Source: Kaistia granuli DSM 23481
Lineage (GTDB): Bacteria; Pseudomonadota; Alphaproteobacteria; Rhizobiales; Kaistiaceae
Length of the DNA: 64,000 nt
Direction of reading: 5' to 3'
Assembly: GCF_000380505.1 (NCBI RefSeq)
Contig: NZ_AQYH01000005.1
Location: 248,001-312,000, forward strand
Made by a program: the position numbers and the translations under genes. Below, in pieces: positions 1 through 8,145 of this stretch (its first letter is position 1; every line of letters begins with the position of its first letter). The notes below the pieces were generated by a model. The model did no database searches, was not told where the DNA came from, and saw only the letters and a list, made by a program, of their open reading frames with translations.

Positions 1-176
1 TCGAACAGTTCCAGCCCGGCCTGCCAGTTGCGGCCGAGCGGCGTCTGGCTGATCGGGTTCAACGGGCTTTTCAGAAGCAGGCTGAACATGTCGGCGGCCG
101 CCCGCATGGGCGACATCGCGGCATGGTTCAATTCGTAAAGCTCATAATAAGACAAGGGACCCATTATGCCGTCCAT
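1..176 (-). CDS. phaZ: Intracellular polyhydroxyalkanoate depolymerase, N-terminal fragment
   Basis: Only the first 58 or so codons lie in the window; the gene runs off the left edge. The reading YELYELNHAAMSPMRAAAD, followed by a KSPLNP stretch and TPLGRNW, matches the conserved N-terminus of intracellular PHB/PHA depolymerases (YELNHA...NPLNP...TPFGR), which hydrolyse stored polyester granules. The alpha/beta-hydrolase catalytic residues would lie outside. ATG at 176 is chosen because AGGGGAG lies a few bases upstream; ATG at 164 is an in-frame alternative. The gene diverges from regB, and a TGC-N3-GCA element in the shared upstream region fits PHB-linked control. Family assignment from a short fragment is good but not certain. 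Confidence 0.72.
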   Translation of the reverse strand, partial: MDGIMGPLSYYELYELNHAAMSPMRAAADMFSLLLKSPLNPISQTPLGRNWQAGLELF

Positions 177-241
177 CTGCCGCTCCCCTGGGGATCGGAC
201 CGGCCGGGTATTCCGTCGGGCAGTAGGGGCGGCGGCCAGCC

Positions 242-257
242 TTGTGCAATGCAGCAT
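242..257. promoter_or_regulatory. Possible PhaR-type operator upstream of phaZ
   Basis: The sequence TTGTGCAATGCAGCAT contains TGC-AAT-GCA. This is close to the CTGC-N3-GCAG element bound by PhaR, the repressor of polyhydroxybutyrate genes in alphaproteobacteria (one flanking base differs). It lies between phaZ (minus) and regB (plus). Assignment is by motif resemblance only. Confidence 0.35.
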
Positions 258-383
258 GTAAGGATGATTTTCACCCCGATGCAAGAGTTGGCGGTTCGAT
301 TTGGCGTCAATTCGCCAGTCCGGGGCCCTGCCATGCTATAAGCCGGCCCAAGAACGACCCATCAGACTGCAGGTGATGTAAGA

Positions 384-1754
384 ATGCCCGAGCAAGCGCT
401 TCGATCGCATGACTATGAGGGCAGGCGCCTCAAGCTCGATACGCTGGTGCGGCTCCGGTGGCTGGCGATCGCCGGCCAGACGGCCAGCGTCGTCGCCGTG
501 CGGTTCTGGCTCGATTTCCCCATGCAGATCGGCCTGTGCCTGGCAGCGATCGCGCTGTCGGCCTGGCTCAATCTCTTCATCAAGATCCGCTATCCGTCCA
601 GCCTGCGCCTGAAGGGGCGGACGGCGGCGCTGCTGCTCGGCTATGACGTGCTGCAGCTGTCGGTGCTGCTGTTCCTCACCGGCGGCTTGCAGAACCCGTT
701 CGCGATCCTGATCCTGGTGCCGGTCATGGTGTCGGCGACCACGCTGGCGCCGCGCCTCACCGTGATGCTGGGCGGGCTGGTGATCGTCGCCGTCACGGTG
801 CTCGGCCTCTGGCACATGCCGCTGCCCTGGGCGGCGGGCGCCTTCATCGCGCTGCCCTTCCTCTACATCCTCGGCGTCTGGGTGGCGCTGACCTGTTCGG
901 TCGTGTTCATGGGCGTCTACGCGTTTCGCGTGGCGGAGGAGTCGCGCCAACTGGCCGATGCGCTGATGGCAACGGAGCTGGTGTTGGCGCGCGAGCAGCA
1001 TCTCTCCGCCCTCGACGGCCTCGCTGCCGCCGCCGCGCACGAACTCGGCACGCCGCTTGCCACCATCGTCCTGGTCACCAAGGAGCTCGAGCGCGAATTG
1101 CCGCCCGACAGCCCCTATGCCGAGGACATCGCCCTCCTGCGCAGCCAGTCGCAGCGCTGCCGCGACATTCTCGGCAAGCTGACCTCGCTGTCGACCGAGT
1201 CCGACCAGCACATCGACCGCCTGCCGGTCAGCCATTTGCTGTCGGAAGTGGTCGAGCCGCATGCCGAGGCGGGCATCGACATCCGGGTCAAGCTCGAGAG
1301 CGAGAGCGGCAGCGAACCGGTAGGCCGACGTAACCCGGCGATCCTCTACGGCCTCGGCAATCTGGTCGAGAACGCCGTCGATTTCGCCGAGACGACCGTC
1401 GAGATCACGGCGTCCTGGTCGCCCGACAGCGTGACGATTGTGGTCGCCGATGACGGCCCGGGCTTCGCCTCCGAAGTGATCGACCATATCGGCGAGCCCT
1501 ATGTGACGACGCGGGCGCCGACCGCCGAGGCGAGCGAGGATCATGAAGCGGGCGGGCTCGGGCTCGGCTTCTTCATCGCCAAGACGCTGTTGGAGCGGAC
1601 CGGTGCCAAAATCGACCTCTCCAACCGCGAGGCGCCGGCGCATGGCGCCATCGTGCGCATCGTCTGGCCGCGCGACGCGATGGACCGCATCAGCCCCGCC
1701 AGCCAGCCGAGGGCGCTGTTCCAGGATGAGGCGCAGGCGGAAGCGCATGGTTAA
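384..1754 (+). CDS. regB: Redox-responsive sensor histidine kinase RegB/ActS/PrrB
   Basis: This 456-aa inner-membrane kinase senses respiratory redox state and phosphorylates RegA. Hydrophobic segments fill roughly residues 25-185. They include GGLQNPF (near residue 100), the quinone-binding signature of RegB proteins. The H-box AAAAHELGTPLA places the phosphorylated histidine at residue 219. QSQRCRDIL, just after it, carries the cysteine known in RegB to be redox-active. The C-terminal ATPase has an N-box (NLVENAVDFA), a DDGPGF G1 box and a GLGLGFFIAKTLL G2 box. Length is typical of the family. The start at 384 follows AGGTGATGTAAGA. regA follows 135 bases downstream with its own candidate promoter. 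Confidence 0.94.
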   Translation: MPEQALRSHDYEGRRLKLDTLVRLRWLAIAGQTASVVAVRFWLDFPMQIGLCLAAIALSAWLNLFIKIRYPSSLRLKGRTAALLLGYDVLQLSVLLFLTGGLQNPFAILILVPVMVSATTLAPRLTVMLGGLVIVAVTVLGLWHMPLPWAAGAFIALPFLYILGVWVALTCSVVFMGVYAFRVAEESRQLADALMATELVLAREQHLSALDGLAAAAAHELGTPLATIVLVTKELERELPPDSPYAEDIALLRSQSQRCRDILGKLTSLSTESDQHIDRLPVSHLLSEVVEPHAEAGIDIRVKLESESGSEPVGRRNPAILYGLGNLVENAVDFAETTVEITASWSPDSVTIVVADDGPGFASEVIDHIGEPYVTTRAPTAEASEDHEAGGLGLGFFIAKTLLERTGAKIDLSNREAPAHGAIVRIVWPRDAMDRISPASQPRALFQDEAQAEAHG

Positions 1755-1810
1755 TGCGGCAAGAATGGCCAATAGCGCGCGGTTTTGACCATCTTGGTTG
1801 CAGGACGGCC

Positions 1811-1839
1811 TTGGCGGGGCGGCTTCGGATGCCTATAAC
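1811..1839 (+). promoter_or_regulatory. Candidate sigma-70 promoter for regA
   Basis: TTGGCG at 1811-1816 and TATAAC at 1834-1839 are separated by exactly 17 bases. They lie about 50 bases before the regA start, in the regB-regA gap. This suggests regA can be transcribed separately from regB, as reported for several RegB/RegA systems. Based on spacing and consensus similarity only. Confidence 0.45.
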
Positions 1840-1889
1840 CCGCTCTGGAAGGAAAAGAAAAACCTGGGGAGGGGCGGAGTTAAACGTCT

Positions 1890-2447
1890 ATGACAGACTT
1901 AGAAACGGCCGGCCTGTCCGGAACGGACTCCTCGCTCATCATCGTCGATGACGACAAGGCCTTCTTGCAGCGCCTTGCCCGGGCGATGGAAGCTCGCGGC
2001 TTTACCGTCGATACAGCCGACAGCGTCGCCGAAGGCATGCGCAAGGTCGACCAGAAGCCGCCGGCCTACGCCGTCGTCGACATGCGGCTGGAGGACGGCA
2101 ACGGCCTCGACGTGATCGAACTGATCCGCAAGCGCCGGCCTGAATCGCGCATGGTCGTTTTGACCGGCTATGGCAACATCGCCACCGCCGTCACCGCCGT
2201 GAAGCTCGGCGCCGTCGACTATCTCGCCAAGCCAGCCGATGCCGACGAAGTGTTTTCCGCCCTGACGCGCGACCCGACCGAGCGCGCGGCGCCGCCCGAC
2301 AATCCGATGTCGGCCGATCGCGTCCGCTGGGAGCATATCCAGCGCGTCTACGAGCTGTGCGAGCGCAACGTCTCCGAGACGGCCCGCCGCCTCAACATGC
2401 ACCGTCGTACGCTGCAGCGGATCCTGGCCAAGCGCGCGCCGCGCTGA
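1890..2447 (+). CDS. regA: Redox response regulator RegA/ActR/PrrA
   Basis: This 185-aa response regulator is the partner of the upstream RegB kinase. The receiver domain occupies about residues 15-130, with the acidic cluster DDD at 20-22, phosphoacceptor D64 in VVDMRLEDG, and the conserved lysine in LAKPAD. A short linker leads to a Fis-type helix-turn-helix (ERNVSETARRLNMHRRTLQR), which is nearly invariant in RegA proteins. RegA controls respiration, carbon and nitrogen fixation and acid tolerance in alphaproteobacteria. A purine-rich GGGGAGGGGCGGAG stretch precedes the start at 1890 at somewhat long spacing. Length agrees with the family (about 180-185 aa). Confidence 0.95.
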   Translation: MTDLETAGLSGTDSSLIIVDDDKAFLQRLARAMEARGFTVDTADSVAEGMRKVDQKPPAYAVVDMRLEDGNGLDVIELIRKRRPESRMVVLTGYGNIATAVTAVKLGAVDYLAKPADADEVFSALTRDPTERAAPPDNPMSADRVRWEHIQRVYELCERNVSETARRLNMHRRTLQRILAKRAPR

Positions 2448-2474
2448 CATCGGCCGGACTGGATCGCAGGATTG

Positions 2475-2498
2475 AAAACGGGCGCCGCGGCGCCCGTT
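2475..2498 (-). terminator. Intrinsic terminator after the ridA-like gene
   Basis: AACGGGCGCC-GC-GGCGCCCGTT is a perfect 22-base palindrome (2477-2498). Read on the minus strand it is followed by TTTTC, placing a short U-tract just past the stop of the minus-strand gene ending at 2527. It may also stop transcripts from regA, though no U-tract follows in that direction. Confidence 0.6.
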
Positions 2499-2526
2499 CG
2501 CATGTCCAGGATCGGTCGTGCCAGCC

Positions 2527-2877
2527 CTACGGCAGAGCGGCGACGACGATGATCTCGACCAGGTGCGCCGGGGTGGCGAGTTTCGATTCGCCCGTGGCGC
2601 GCGCCGGCGGGTTTGCCTTGTCGACCCAGGCGTCCCAGACGGTGTTCATGGTGGCGAAGTTCGCCATGTCGGCGAGCCAGATCTGTGCCGAAAGGATGCG
2701 CGACTTGTCGGTGCCGGCCTCGGCCAGCAGCGCGTCGATGGTGTCGAGCACGGTCTGGGTCTGCTTGGCGACGTCGTCGCCCGGATTGCCGACCTGGCCG
2801 GCGAGGTAGACGGTGTTGCCGTGCACGACGCCTGCGCTCATGCGCGGACCGGGCTGGATACGACGAATGATGCTCAT
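2527..2877 (-). CDS. RidA/YjgF/YER057c/UK114 family protein
   Basis: A 116-aa single-domain protein. RidA proteins are trimeric enamine/imine deaminases that clear reactive intermediates such as 2-aminoacrylate. Visible hallmarks are the N-terminal SAGVVHGNTVYLAGQVG strand pair, the helix QTQTVLDTIDALLAEAG, and the C-terminal PPARATGESKLATPAHLVEI block, whose arginine binds the substrate carboxylate. The first part reads RRIQPGPRMSAGVV rather than the archetypal T-x-x-APxAIGPY, so it belongs to one of the less characterised RidA subfamilies rather than to archetypal RidA. It is followed by a clear hairpin terminator. Upstream on the same strand is mmcB, 96 bases away. Confidence 0.85.
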   Translation of the reverse strand: MSIIRRIQPGPRMSAGVVHGNTVYLAGQVGNPGDDVAKQTQTVLDTIDALLAEAGTDKSRILSAQIWLADMANFATMNTVWDAWVDKANPPARATGESKLATPAHLVEIIVVAALP

Positions 2878-2973
2878 GAAAACTTCCCTTCTGAGATTGG
2901 CCGTCCCCGTCTATCGGGATCGGACCGAGGCTTCAAGCCCGGTCGGACGCGACGTTCCGGAGCCGTTGGACGG

Positions 2974-3456
2974 TCAGATGATTTCGTGAAAGCCCGCATC
3001 GGGGTCGAACAGGCCGTGCAACCGGTGGGCGGCGGCCTGGGCGAAGCGCAGCATCATTGCCTTGCGGCGGGCGGCGACCAGCGGCGCATGGGGTGCCTCG
3101 CGCAGGATTTCGGCGCCATAGGCGTCGGCGAGGATCAACCCTGCGGCCTCGGGGAAGATTTCGGCGGGCACGCCGGCATGGCTGGCGAAATACAGCCGGT
3201 CGCAATAGGGCGCGTAGTCAGGCCATTTGCCGTCGGTGCGGAAGTCGGCGATCGACGACTTGATCTCGACGATGGTGATCTCGCCGGCGGGGCCGAGCGC
3301 GATGACGTCGGCGCGGCGGCCGGTCGCCAGCACCAGCTCGGTGACGATCGCATGCCCGCGTGCGCGAAACAGCCGGCCGACGCCGCGTTGGATCGCGAGC
3401 GCTGTGTCCGATTGACGACCGTCACGCGGCACGGCGAGGGTAGGGGAATAAACCAT
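2974..3456 (-). CDS. mmcB: MmcB family DNA repair protein
   Basis: This 160-aa protein matches the alphaproteobacterial MmcB family, named for mitomycin C sensitivity in Caulobacter. The core resembles a PD-(D/E)xK nuclease: D50 in GRRADVIAL and E64-x-K66 in ITIVEIKSS, followed by DFRTDGKWPDYAPYCDRLYFA, a family signature. This suggests DNA cleavage or binding during interstrand crosslink or lesion repair, and a cytoplasmic location. It lies alone between lpxXL and the ridA-like gene on the same strand, with about 95 bases on each side. The catalytic role is inferred from the motif. Confidence 0.85.
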   Translation of the reverse strand: MVYSPTLAVPRDGRQSDTALAIQRGVGRLFRARGHAIVTELVLATGRRADVIALGPAGEITIVEIKSSIADFRTDGKWPDYAPYCDRLYFASHAGVPAEIFPEAAGLILADAYGAEILREAPHAPLVAARRKAMMLRFAQAAAHRLHGLFDPDAGFHEII

Positions 3457-3551
3457 GAACAGAGTTTGCCACGGCGCGGTGTCGATTTAAAGGGCGGGAG
3501 GCCTCGGCCATTTGGAGGGCTCAAACAGCCCGGGGAGCCAATACGGCTGGC

Positions 3552-4484
3552 TCACCGCCAGCGATTGTGCAGCCAGAGCCACTGCTCGGGGTGCTCGCGG
3601 ACCCAGCCCTCGACGGTCGCCATCACCTTGGCGGTGCCGGCGTCGACGTCGATCAGGCCCTCTTCGTCGCGCGGCATCTCGATCGGCGGCGTCAGCTCGA
3701 CGCGAAAACGGCCATCGGGCAAGCGGATGGTGCGGGCGCCATGCACCGGGCAGTCATAGTGGCGCGCGAGGCGGGCGACGAGCGGGTTGGCGTAGATCGG
3801 CCGGCCGAAGAACGGGACTTGCGGACCGCGACGATGATGCTGGTCGGTCAGGATGCCGAGATGCTCGCCGCGATCGAGCGCCGCGCCGACCTCGAAGGTG
3901 GCGCCACGGCCGGAGGCGACCAGCTTGCCCATCATCTGCTCGCGCTGCTGCAGCAGGTCCTCGGCGATGACATTGTTGGAGGGCGCGCGGAACAGCGACA
4001 CCACCGGCAGGCCGAAGCGCGCGGCGACGACCGCGAGGATCTCCCAGTTGGCCAGGTGCGCCGAGAAGATGATGCCGGGCTTGCCGTCGTCGCGCATGGC
4101 GAGGAAGTGTTCGACCCCGACGACGTCGATCCGACCCTCGCCGAGGCGCTCGGGGTCGATGTCGACCAGCTTGTCGAGGAAGACATATTCGACGACCGTG
4201 CAGCCCAGATTGCTCCAGACGCCCTGGACGATCGCCTCGCGCTCGGCTTCGGACTTTTCCGGGAAGGCGGCGGCGAGATTGGCTCGCGCCAGCTTGGTCT
4301 CGGGCACGAAGCGGCCGATGAAGCGAGCGACCGACGAGGCGACCTTGCCGGCCCGCTCTTCGCCGAGCGAGCGCACGCCGACGATCAGCCCGCGCACGAC
4401 GAAGGCGATCGTCGCATGGACTGCCTTCGAGCGCGTGATACGGCGCGTCAGGCCTTTGAACGGGTTGCGCGCCTTGGAGGCCAT
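3552..4484 (-). CDS. lpxXL: Very-long-chain fatty acyltransferase of lipid A, LpxXL
   Basis: This 310-aa protein of the LpxL/LpxM (HtrB/MsbB) family is the last gene of the VLCFA operon. It should transfer the 26-28-carbon hydroxy fatty acid from AcpXL to the lipid A precursor at the cytoplasmic face of the inner membrane. The HxxxxE acyltransferase motif is seen in FSAHLANWEIL, followed by FRAPSNN and the GILTDQHHRRGPQVPFFGRP block typical of the family. A single hydrophobic N-terminal segment (about residues 24-40) is consistent with membrane attachment. Only four bases separate it from the upstream dehydrogenase gene, so the two are co-transcribed. Confidence 0.9.
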   Translation of the reverse strand: MASKARNPFKGLTRRITRSKAVHATIAFVVRGLIVGVRSLGEERAGKVASSVARFIGRFVPETKLARANLAAAFPEKSEAEREAIVQGVWSNLGCTVVEYVFLDKLVDIDPERLGEGRIDVVGVEHFLAMRDDGKPGIIFSAHLANWEILAVVAARFGLPVVSLFRAPSNNVIAEDLLQQREQMMGKLVASGRGATFEVGAALDRGEHLGILTDQHHRRGPQVPFFGRPIYANPLVARLARHYDCPVHGARTIRLPDGRFRVELTPPIEMPRDEEGLIDVDAGTAKVMATVEGWVREHPEQWLWLHNRWR

Positions 4485-4488
4485 CGGA

Positions 4489-5514
4489 TCAGAGCGTGAC
4501 GATGATCTTGCCGAACACCTGGCGCTGCTCGATGCGGTCCAGAGCCTCGTCGATGTTCTCGAACGGCACGGTGCTGTCGATCACCGGCTTGACGACTCCG
4601 GCGGCGATCTTGGCGAGCGACTGGGCGATGTTCTCGATCCGGCAGCCGAACGAGCCGATCAGGCGGAGCTGTTGCTGGTAGAGCTGGAACAGGTTGATCT
4701 CGGCCGAGATGCCCGTCGTCGAGCCGCAGGTGACCAGCGTGCCGCCGCGCTTCAGCGAGAAGACGGAGCCGGCCCAGGTGTCGACGCCGACATGCTCGAA
4801 CACGACGTCGACGCCGCGCTTCTTGGTCAGCTTGCGGACGACGCCCTCGAAGCGCTCTTCGCGATAGTTTATGACGTGGTCCGCGCCGAGCGCCCTGGCC
4901 TTCTCGCCCTTGTCATCGCTGCCGACGGTGGTGATGACCGTGGCGCCGACCGCCTTGGCGAGCTGGATCGCCGCCGTGCCGATGCCGCTGCCGCCCGCCT
5001 GGATCAGGATGGTCTGGCCGGCTTCGAGCTTGGCGTTGTCGAACAGCATGTGCTGCACGGTGCCGAAGGTGATGGGCGTGCAGGCCGCTGCCTGCACCGA
5101 GACACCTTCCGGCGCCGGCACGACATGGCGGGCCTTCAGGGTGACATAGTCGCAGGCGAGGCCGTCGACATGGAAGCCGCGCACGCCGGCGACGTTCTCG
5201 CAGAGATTGTCGCGGCCGGCATGGCAGGCCGGGCATGTGCCGCAGGTCTCGGCGCCGTAGATGGCGACGGTCTGGCCGACCTTCAGGCCCTCGACGTCGG
5301 CGCCGATCTTCTCGATCGTGCCGGCGGCTTCCGCGCCCACCGTCAGCGGCAGCTTGCGCTTGGCGAAGGCCATGCCGCGCCAGCCCCAGACGTCGATGTG
5401 GTTCAGCGCCACCGCGCCGATCTTGACGCGCACCTCGGCCGGACCCGGCTCGGCGGCCATGGGGACATCAACGATCGAGAGCTTGCGGTCGGCGAGCAGC
5501 TGGAGGGCGCGCAT
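4489..5514 (-). CDS. adh2XL: Zinc-binding alcohol dehydrogenase of the VLCFA cluster
   Basis: A 341-aa medium-chain dehydrogenase/reductase. The structural-zinc cysteines are in CGTCPACHAGRDNLC. The NADP-binding fold begins at GGSGIGTAAIQLAKAVGA, and HVGVDTWAGSVFSLKRGGTLV is typical of the quinone-oxidoreductase/ADH branch. In rhizobia this gene sits between fabF1XL and lpxXL and is thought to act on the VLCFA chain, either as the enoyl-reducing step or in (omega-1) oxidation chemistry. The exact reaction is unproven. It follows fabF1XL after about 90 bases and is four bases from lpxXL. Confidence 0.85.
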   Translation of the reverse strand: MRALQLLADRKLSIVDVPMAAEPGPAEVRVKIGAVALNHIDVWGWRGMAFAKRKLPLTVGAEAAGTIEKIGADVEGLKVGQTVAIYGAETCGTCPACHAGRDNLCENVAGVRGFHVDGLACDYVTLKARHVVPAPEGVSVQAAACTPITFGTVQHMLFDNAKLEAGQTILIQAGGSGIGTAAIQLAKAVGATVITTVGSDDKGEKARALGADHVINYREERFEGVVRKLTKKRGVDVVFEHVGVDTWAGSVFSLKRGGTLVTCGSTTGISAEINLFQLYQQQLRLIGSFGCRIENIAQSLAKIAAGVVKPVIDSTVPFENIDEALDRIEQRQVFGKIIVTL

Positions 5515-5605
5515 GAAATATCCGGTCTGACGTTCTGAACAGGGGCCTGCTTTACCGCCTCGGGACCAAACATGCCAGAGGCACGCGATGGACCGAGCGT
5601 CGCGG

Positions 5606-6898
5606 TCAGGCCGGTTCGGCGGCGATCACCAGGCAGGCATTCTGGCCGCCGAAGCCGAACGAGTTTGACAACACCATCGAAACCGGGGCTTCGCGGGCGA
5701 CGTTCGGCACCACGTCGAGCGAAACCGACGGGTCGGGAATGTCGTGGTTGATCGTCGGCGGAATGACGCCGCTGCGGATGGTCTGGATCGAGAACACCGC
5801 CTCGATCGCGCCGGCCGCCGTCAGCGTGTGGCCGATCATCGACTTGTTCGAGCTGATCGGGATCGCCTTGACGTGCTCTCCGAACACGGCTTCCAGCGAC
5901 AAGGCTTCCATCTTGTCGTTTTCCGGCGTGCTGGTGCCGTGCGCGTTGATGTAGTTGACCTCGTCGAGGCCGATGCCGGCGTCGCCAAGCGCCTGGCGCA
6001 TGGCGCCGATGACGGGCGAGCCGTCCGGCTTGGAGCGGGTGCGGTGGAAATCGTCGGCCTGCTCGCCGACGCCACGGATGACGGCGAGGATCTCGGCGCC
6101 GCGGGCGACGGCCGCGTCGTAATCCTCGAGCACGAGCGCGCCGGCGCCCTCGGCCATGACGAAGCCGTCGCGGTTCTTCGAGAACGGCCGCGAGGCGGTC
6201 TCGGGATCCTCATTGGCGGTCGACAGCGCCGACAGCAGCGAGAAGCGGATCAGCGATTCGACCTGCACGGAGCCGTCCGTGCCGATGCACAGCGCCGCGT
6301 CCGTATCGCCGCGCCGGATCGCCTCGACGCCGAGCTGGATCGCCGTCGCGCCCGAGGCGCAGGCGGTTGACAGCGAGATCGGCGCGCCACGCGTGCCAAA
6401 GCGGTCGGCCGTTTTGTCGGCGACGCAGGCATAGAGCGCATATTCGTAGATGTCGGGATTGTTGAGCGACTGGGCGCTCTCGATCATCCGGTCGTAGGGA
6501 TCGGCGGTTTCCGCGTCGCCGCTCTCATAGAGATCGCGCTTGACCGACCAGTCGAGCTCGACCGGCGGCACCGCCATGAACAGCATGCCGGGGAAATCGC
6601 CCGGCGTGCCGATCTTGGCGCGGGCGATCGCTTCCTCGGCCGCCAGTTCGGCGAGCTTTTCGGTCAGCACGGCCGAGCGCGGCGCCTCGTCGAACAGGAA
6701 GTCGACGGTGCCGGCGATCGTCGTGCGGAGATGGTCGACGGGAAAGCGGGTGATGCGGTGGATGCCGGACTTGCCGGAGGTCAGCGCGGCCCAGTTGTCG
6801 TCGATGCCCTGTCCGAGCGAGGTGACGACGCCCATGCCGGTGACGGCGACGACGGGACGCCCGAGGTGATCGCGCGTCTTGCCCAGGGTCTTGCCCAT
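5606..6898 (-). CDS. fabF1XL: Beta-ketoacyl-ACP synthase FabF1XL (catalytic partner)
   Basis: This 430-aa condensing enzyme of the KAS II type elongates the VLCFA on AcpXL. The full catalytic triad is present: Cys in SLSTACASGA, His in INAHGTSTPEND, and His in SNKSMIGHTLTAAGA. The C-terminal [11 protein letters not shown] loop is also intact. It is the third-last gene of the operon, 14 bases after fabF2XL. Because its neighbour FabF2XL lacks the triad, FabF1XL is probably the active subunit of a heterodimer resembling the ketosynthase/chain-length-factor pairs of type II polyketide synthases. That pairing is inference. Confidence 0.92.
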   Translation of the reverse strand: MGKTLGKTRDHLGRPVVAVTGMGVVTSLGQGIDDNWAALTSGKSGIHRITRFPVDHLRTTIAGTVDFLFDEAPRSAVLTEKLAELAAEEAIARAKIGTPGDFPGMLFMAVPPVELDWSVKRDLYESGDAETADPYDRMIESAQSLNNPDIYEYALYACVADKTADRFGTRGAPISLSTACASGATAIQLGVEAIRRGDTDAALCIGTDGSVQVESLIRFSLLSALSTANEDPETASRPFSKNRDGFVMAEGAGALVLEDYDAAVARGAEILAVIRGVGEQADDFHRTRSKPDGSPVIGAMRQALGDAGIGLDEVNYINAHGTSTPENDKMEALSLEAVFGEHVKAIPISSNKSMIGHTLTAAGAIEAVFSIQTIRSGVIPPTINHDIPDPSVSLDVVPNVAREAPVSMVLSNSFGFGGQNACLVIAAEPA

Positions 6899-6912
6899 GC
6901 TCTTGACCTTTC

Positions 6913-8145
6913 TCAGTCGATCGCTTCGAGAAGCGCCATGCCTTCGCCGCGCCAGAAACCCCAGCTCGTTGCCAGGATCTGGGTAGGGACGTCGGCGGCT
7001 TCAAGCTCGAATCCGGTCGGATCGGCCGGCCGATAGAAGCCCTTGCGCGACAGCGCCAGCGCGGCGAGCGCGATCTGGGCTGGGAAGGCGGCTTCGAGGC
7101 TGTTGCCGATCAGGCTCTGCGAGGCGCGGATCGGGCCGGCAATGCCCTCGGCGACGAGCTCTTCGAGCAGCGCGCGCTCCTCGAGGGTCGCCGGACCCAG
7201 GCCGTTGGCACCCGACAGCACGCCGACCGGCTTGTCGCCGAGCGCCGGACGCAGGGCGTCGAGCTGGCCGCGCGCCACGGCGGCGGCCTGGCCGGGTTCA
7301 CGGCGGCTGCGGCCGGAAAGCACCGGGCCGAGCTTGGCGTGGGCCGTCTTGCCGCGCGCTTCGGCATGCTCGCGCGATTCCAATACCAGGAAGACACCGA
7401 GCGAGCCGGTGACCATGCCGCCGCCGGCGTTCGCACGCTCCCAGACGGCGTTGACGGCGCCCTGCCAGAGCGTGTTGCCGAGCGCCAGGCTCAGCAGCAT
7501 GTCCTTGCGTTCGGCGTTGTAGGCGGCGCCGACGAGGAACTGGTCGCCCTGGCCGGCGCGGATACGCCGGGCGGCGATCTCGACGGCGCTGATGCCGGCG
7601 AGTTCCTCGCCCATGAAGGTGCGCGACGAACCCGTCACCTTGTGGACGATCGAGATGTTGCCGGCGAGCAGGTTGGAAAGCTGGGCCAGGAACAGGGTCG
7701 GGCGGAGGTCGTTGGCGAGCCGCTCGTTCAGGAACGCATCCGGCTCGGCCGCGCGATCGAGACCGGCCAGGATCTGGCCGTCGACGTCGACGTCGCGTTC
7801 ACCACCGCCGGCGGCGACGATCATGTCCATATGCGCCAGGCGCTCGAGATCGCCGGAGAGACCGGCATCGGCGAGGGCCAGGCCCGCGGCATAGGTGCCG
7901 AGGCGCTGCCACGGCTCCATCTGGCGCTGGTCGGCCTTGCGCGGGATCTGCTTGTCGAGCTCCAGCGGCACCATCGGCAGAACCGGGAACGGCGCGAACC
8001 GTTCCGTTTCGCCAGCGGGGATCCGCGGCGCGTCGACGGCCATGGCCTGCCAGTGCGCATCGAGCCCCTCGCCGAGCGAGGAGATCAGGCCGATGCCCGT
8101 GATCCAGACGTCGCGCCCGTCGCTCATGCCGGCCTTGTCGCTCAT
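6913..8145 (-). CDS. fabF2XL: Ketosynthase-like protein FabF2XL lacking the catalytic triad
   Basis: A 410-aa protein of the thiolase/KAS fold, beginning VWITGIGLISSLGEGLDAHW. Aligned by eye with FabF1XL, the nucleophile region reads HKVTGSSRTFMGEE where the active protein has STACASG. The first histidine motif HGTST is replaced by ANGLGPATLEE, and GHTLTAAGA by GNSLEAAFPAQ. All three catalytic residues therefore appear missing while the fold is retained. A non-catalytic, chain-length-determining partner for FabF1XL is the most likely role. Its start overlaps the fabZXL stop codon in an ATGA, so the two are translationally coupled. Confidence 0.88.
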   Translation of the reverse strand: MSDKAGMSDGRDVWITGIGLISSLGEGLDAHWQAMAVDAPRIPAGETERFAPFPVLPMVPLELDKQIPRKADQRQMEPWQRLGTYAAGLALADAGLSGDLERLAHMDMIVAAGGGERDVDVDGQILAGLDRAAEPDAFLNERLANDLRPTLFLAQLSNLLAGNISIVHKVTGSSRTFMGEELAGISAVEIAARRIRAGQGDQFLVGAAYNAERKDMLLSLALGNTLWQGAVNAVWERANAGGGMVTGSLGVFLVLESREHAEARGKTAHAKLGPVLSGRSRREPGQAAAVARGQLDALRPALGDKPVGVLSGANGLGPATLEERALLEELVAEGIAGPIRASQSLIGNSLEAAFPAQIALAALALSRKGFYRPADPTGFELEAADVPTQILATSWGFWRGEGMALLEAID

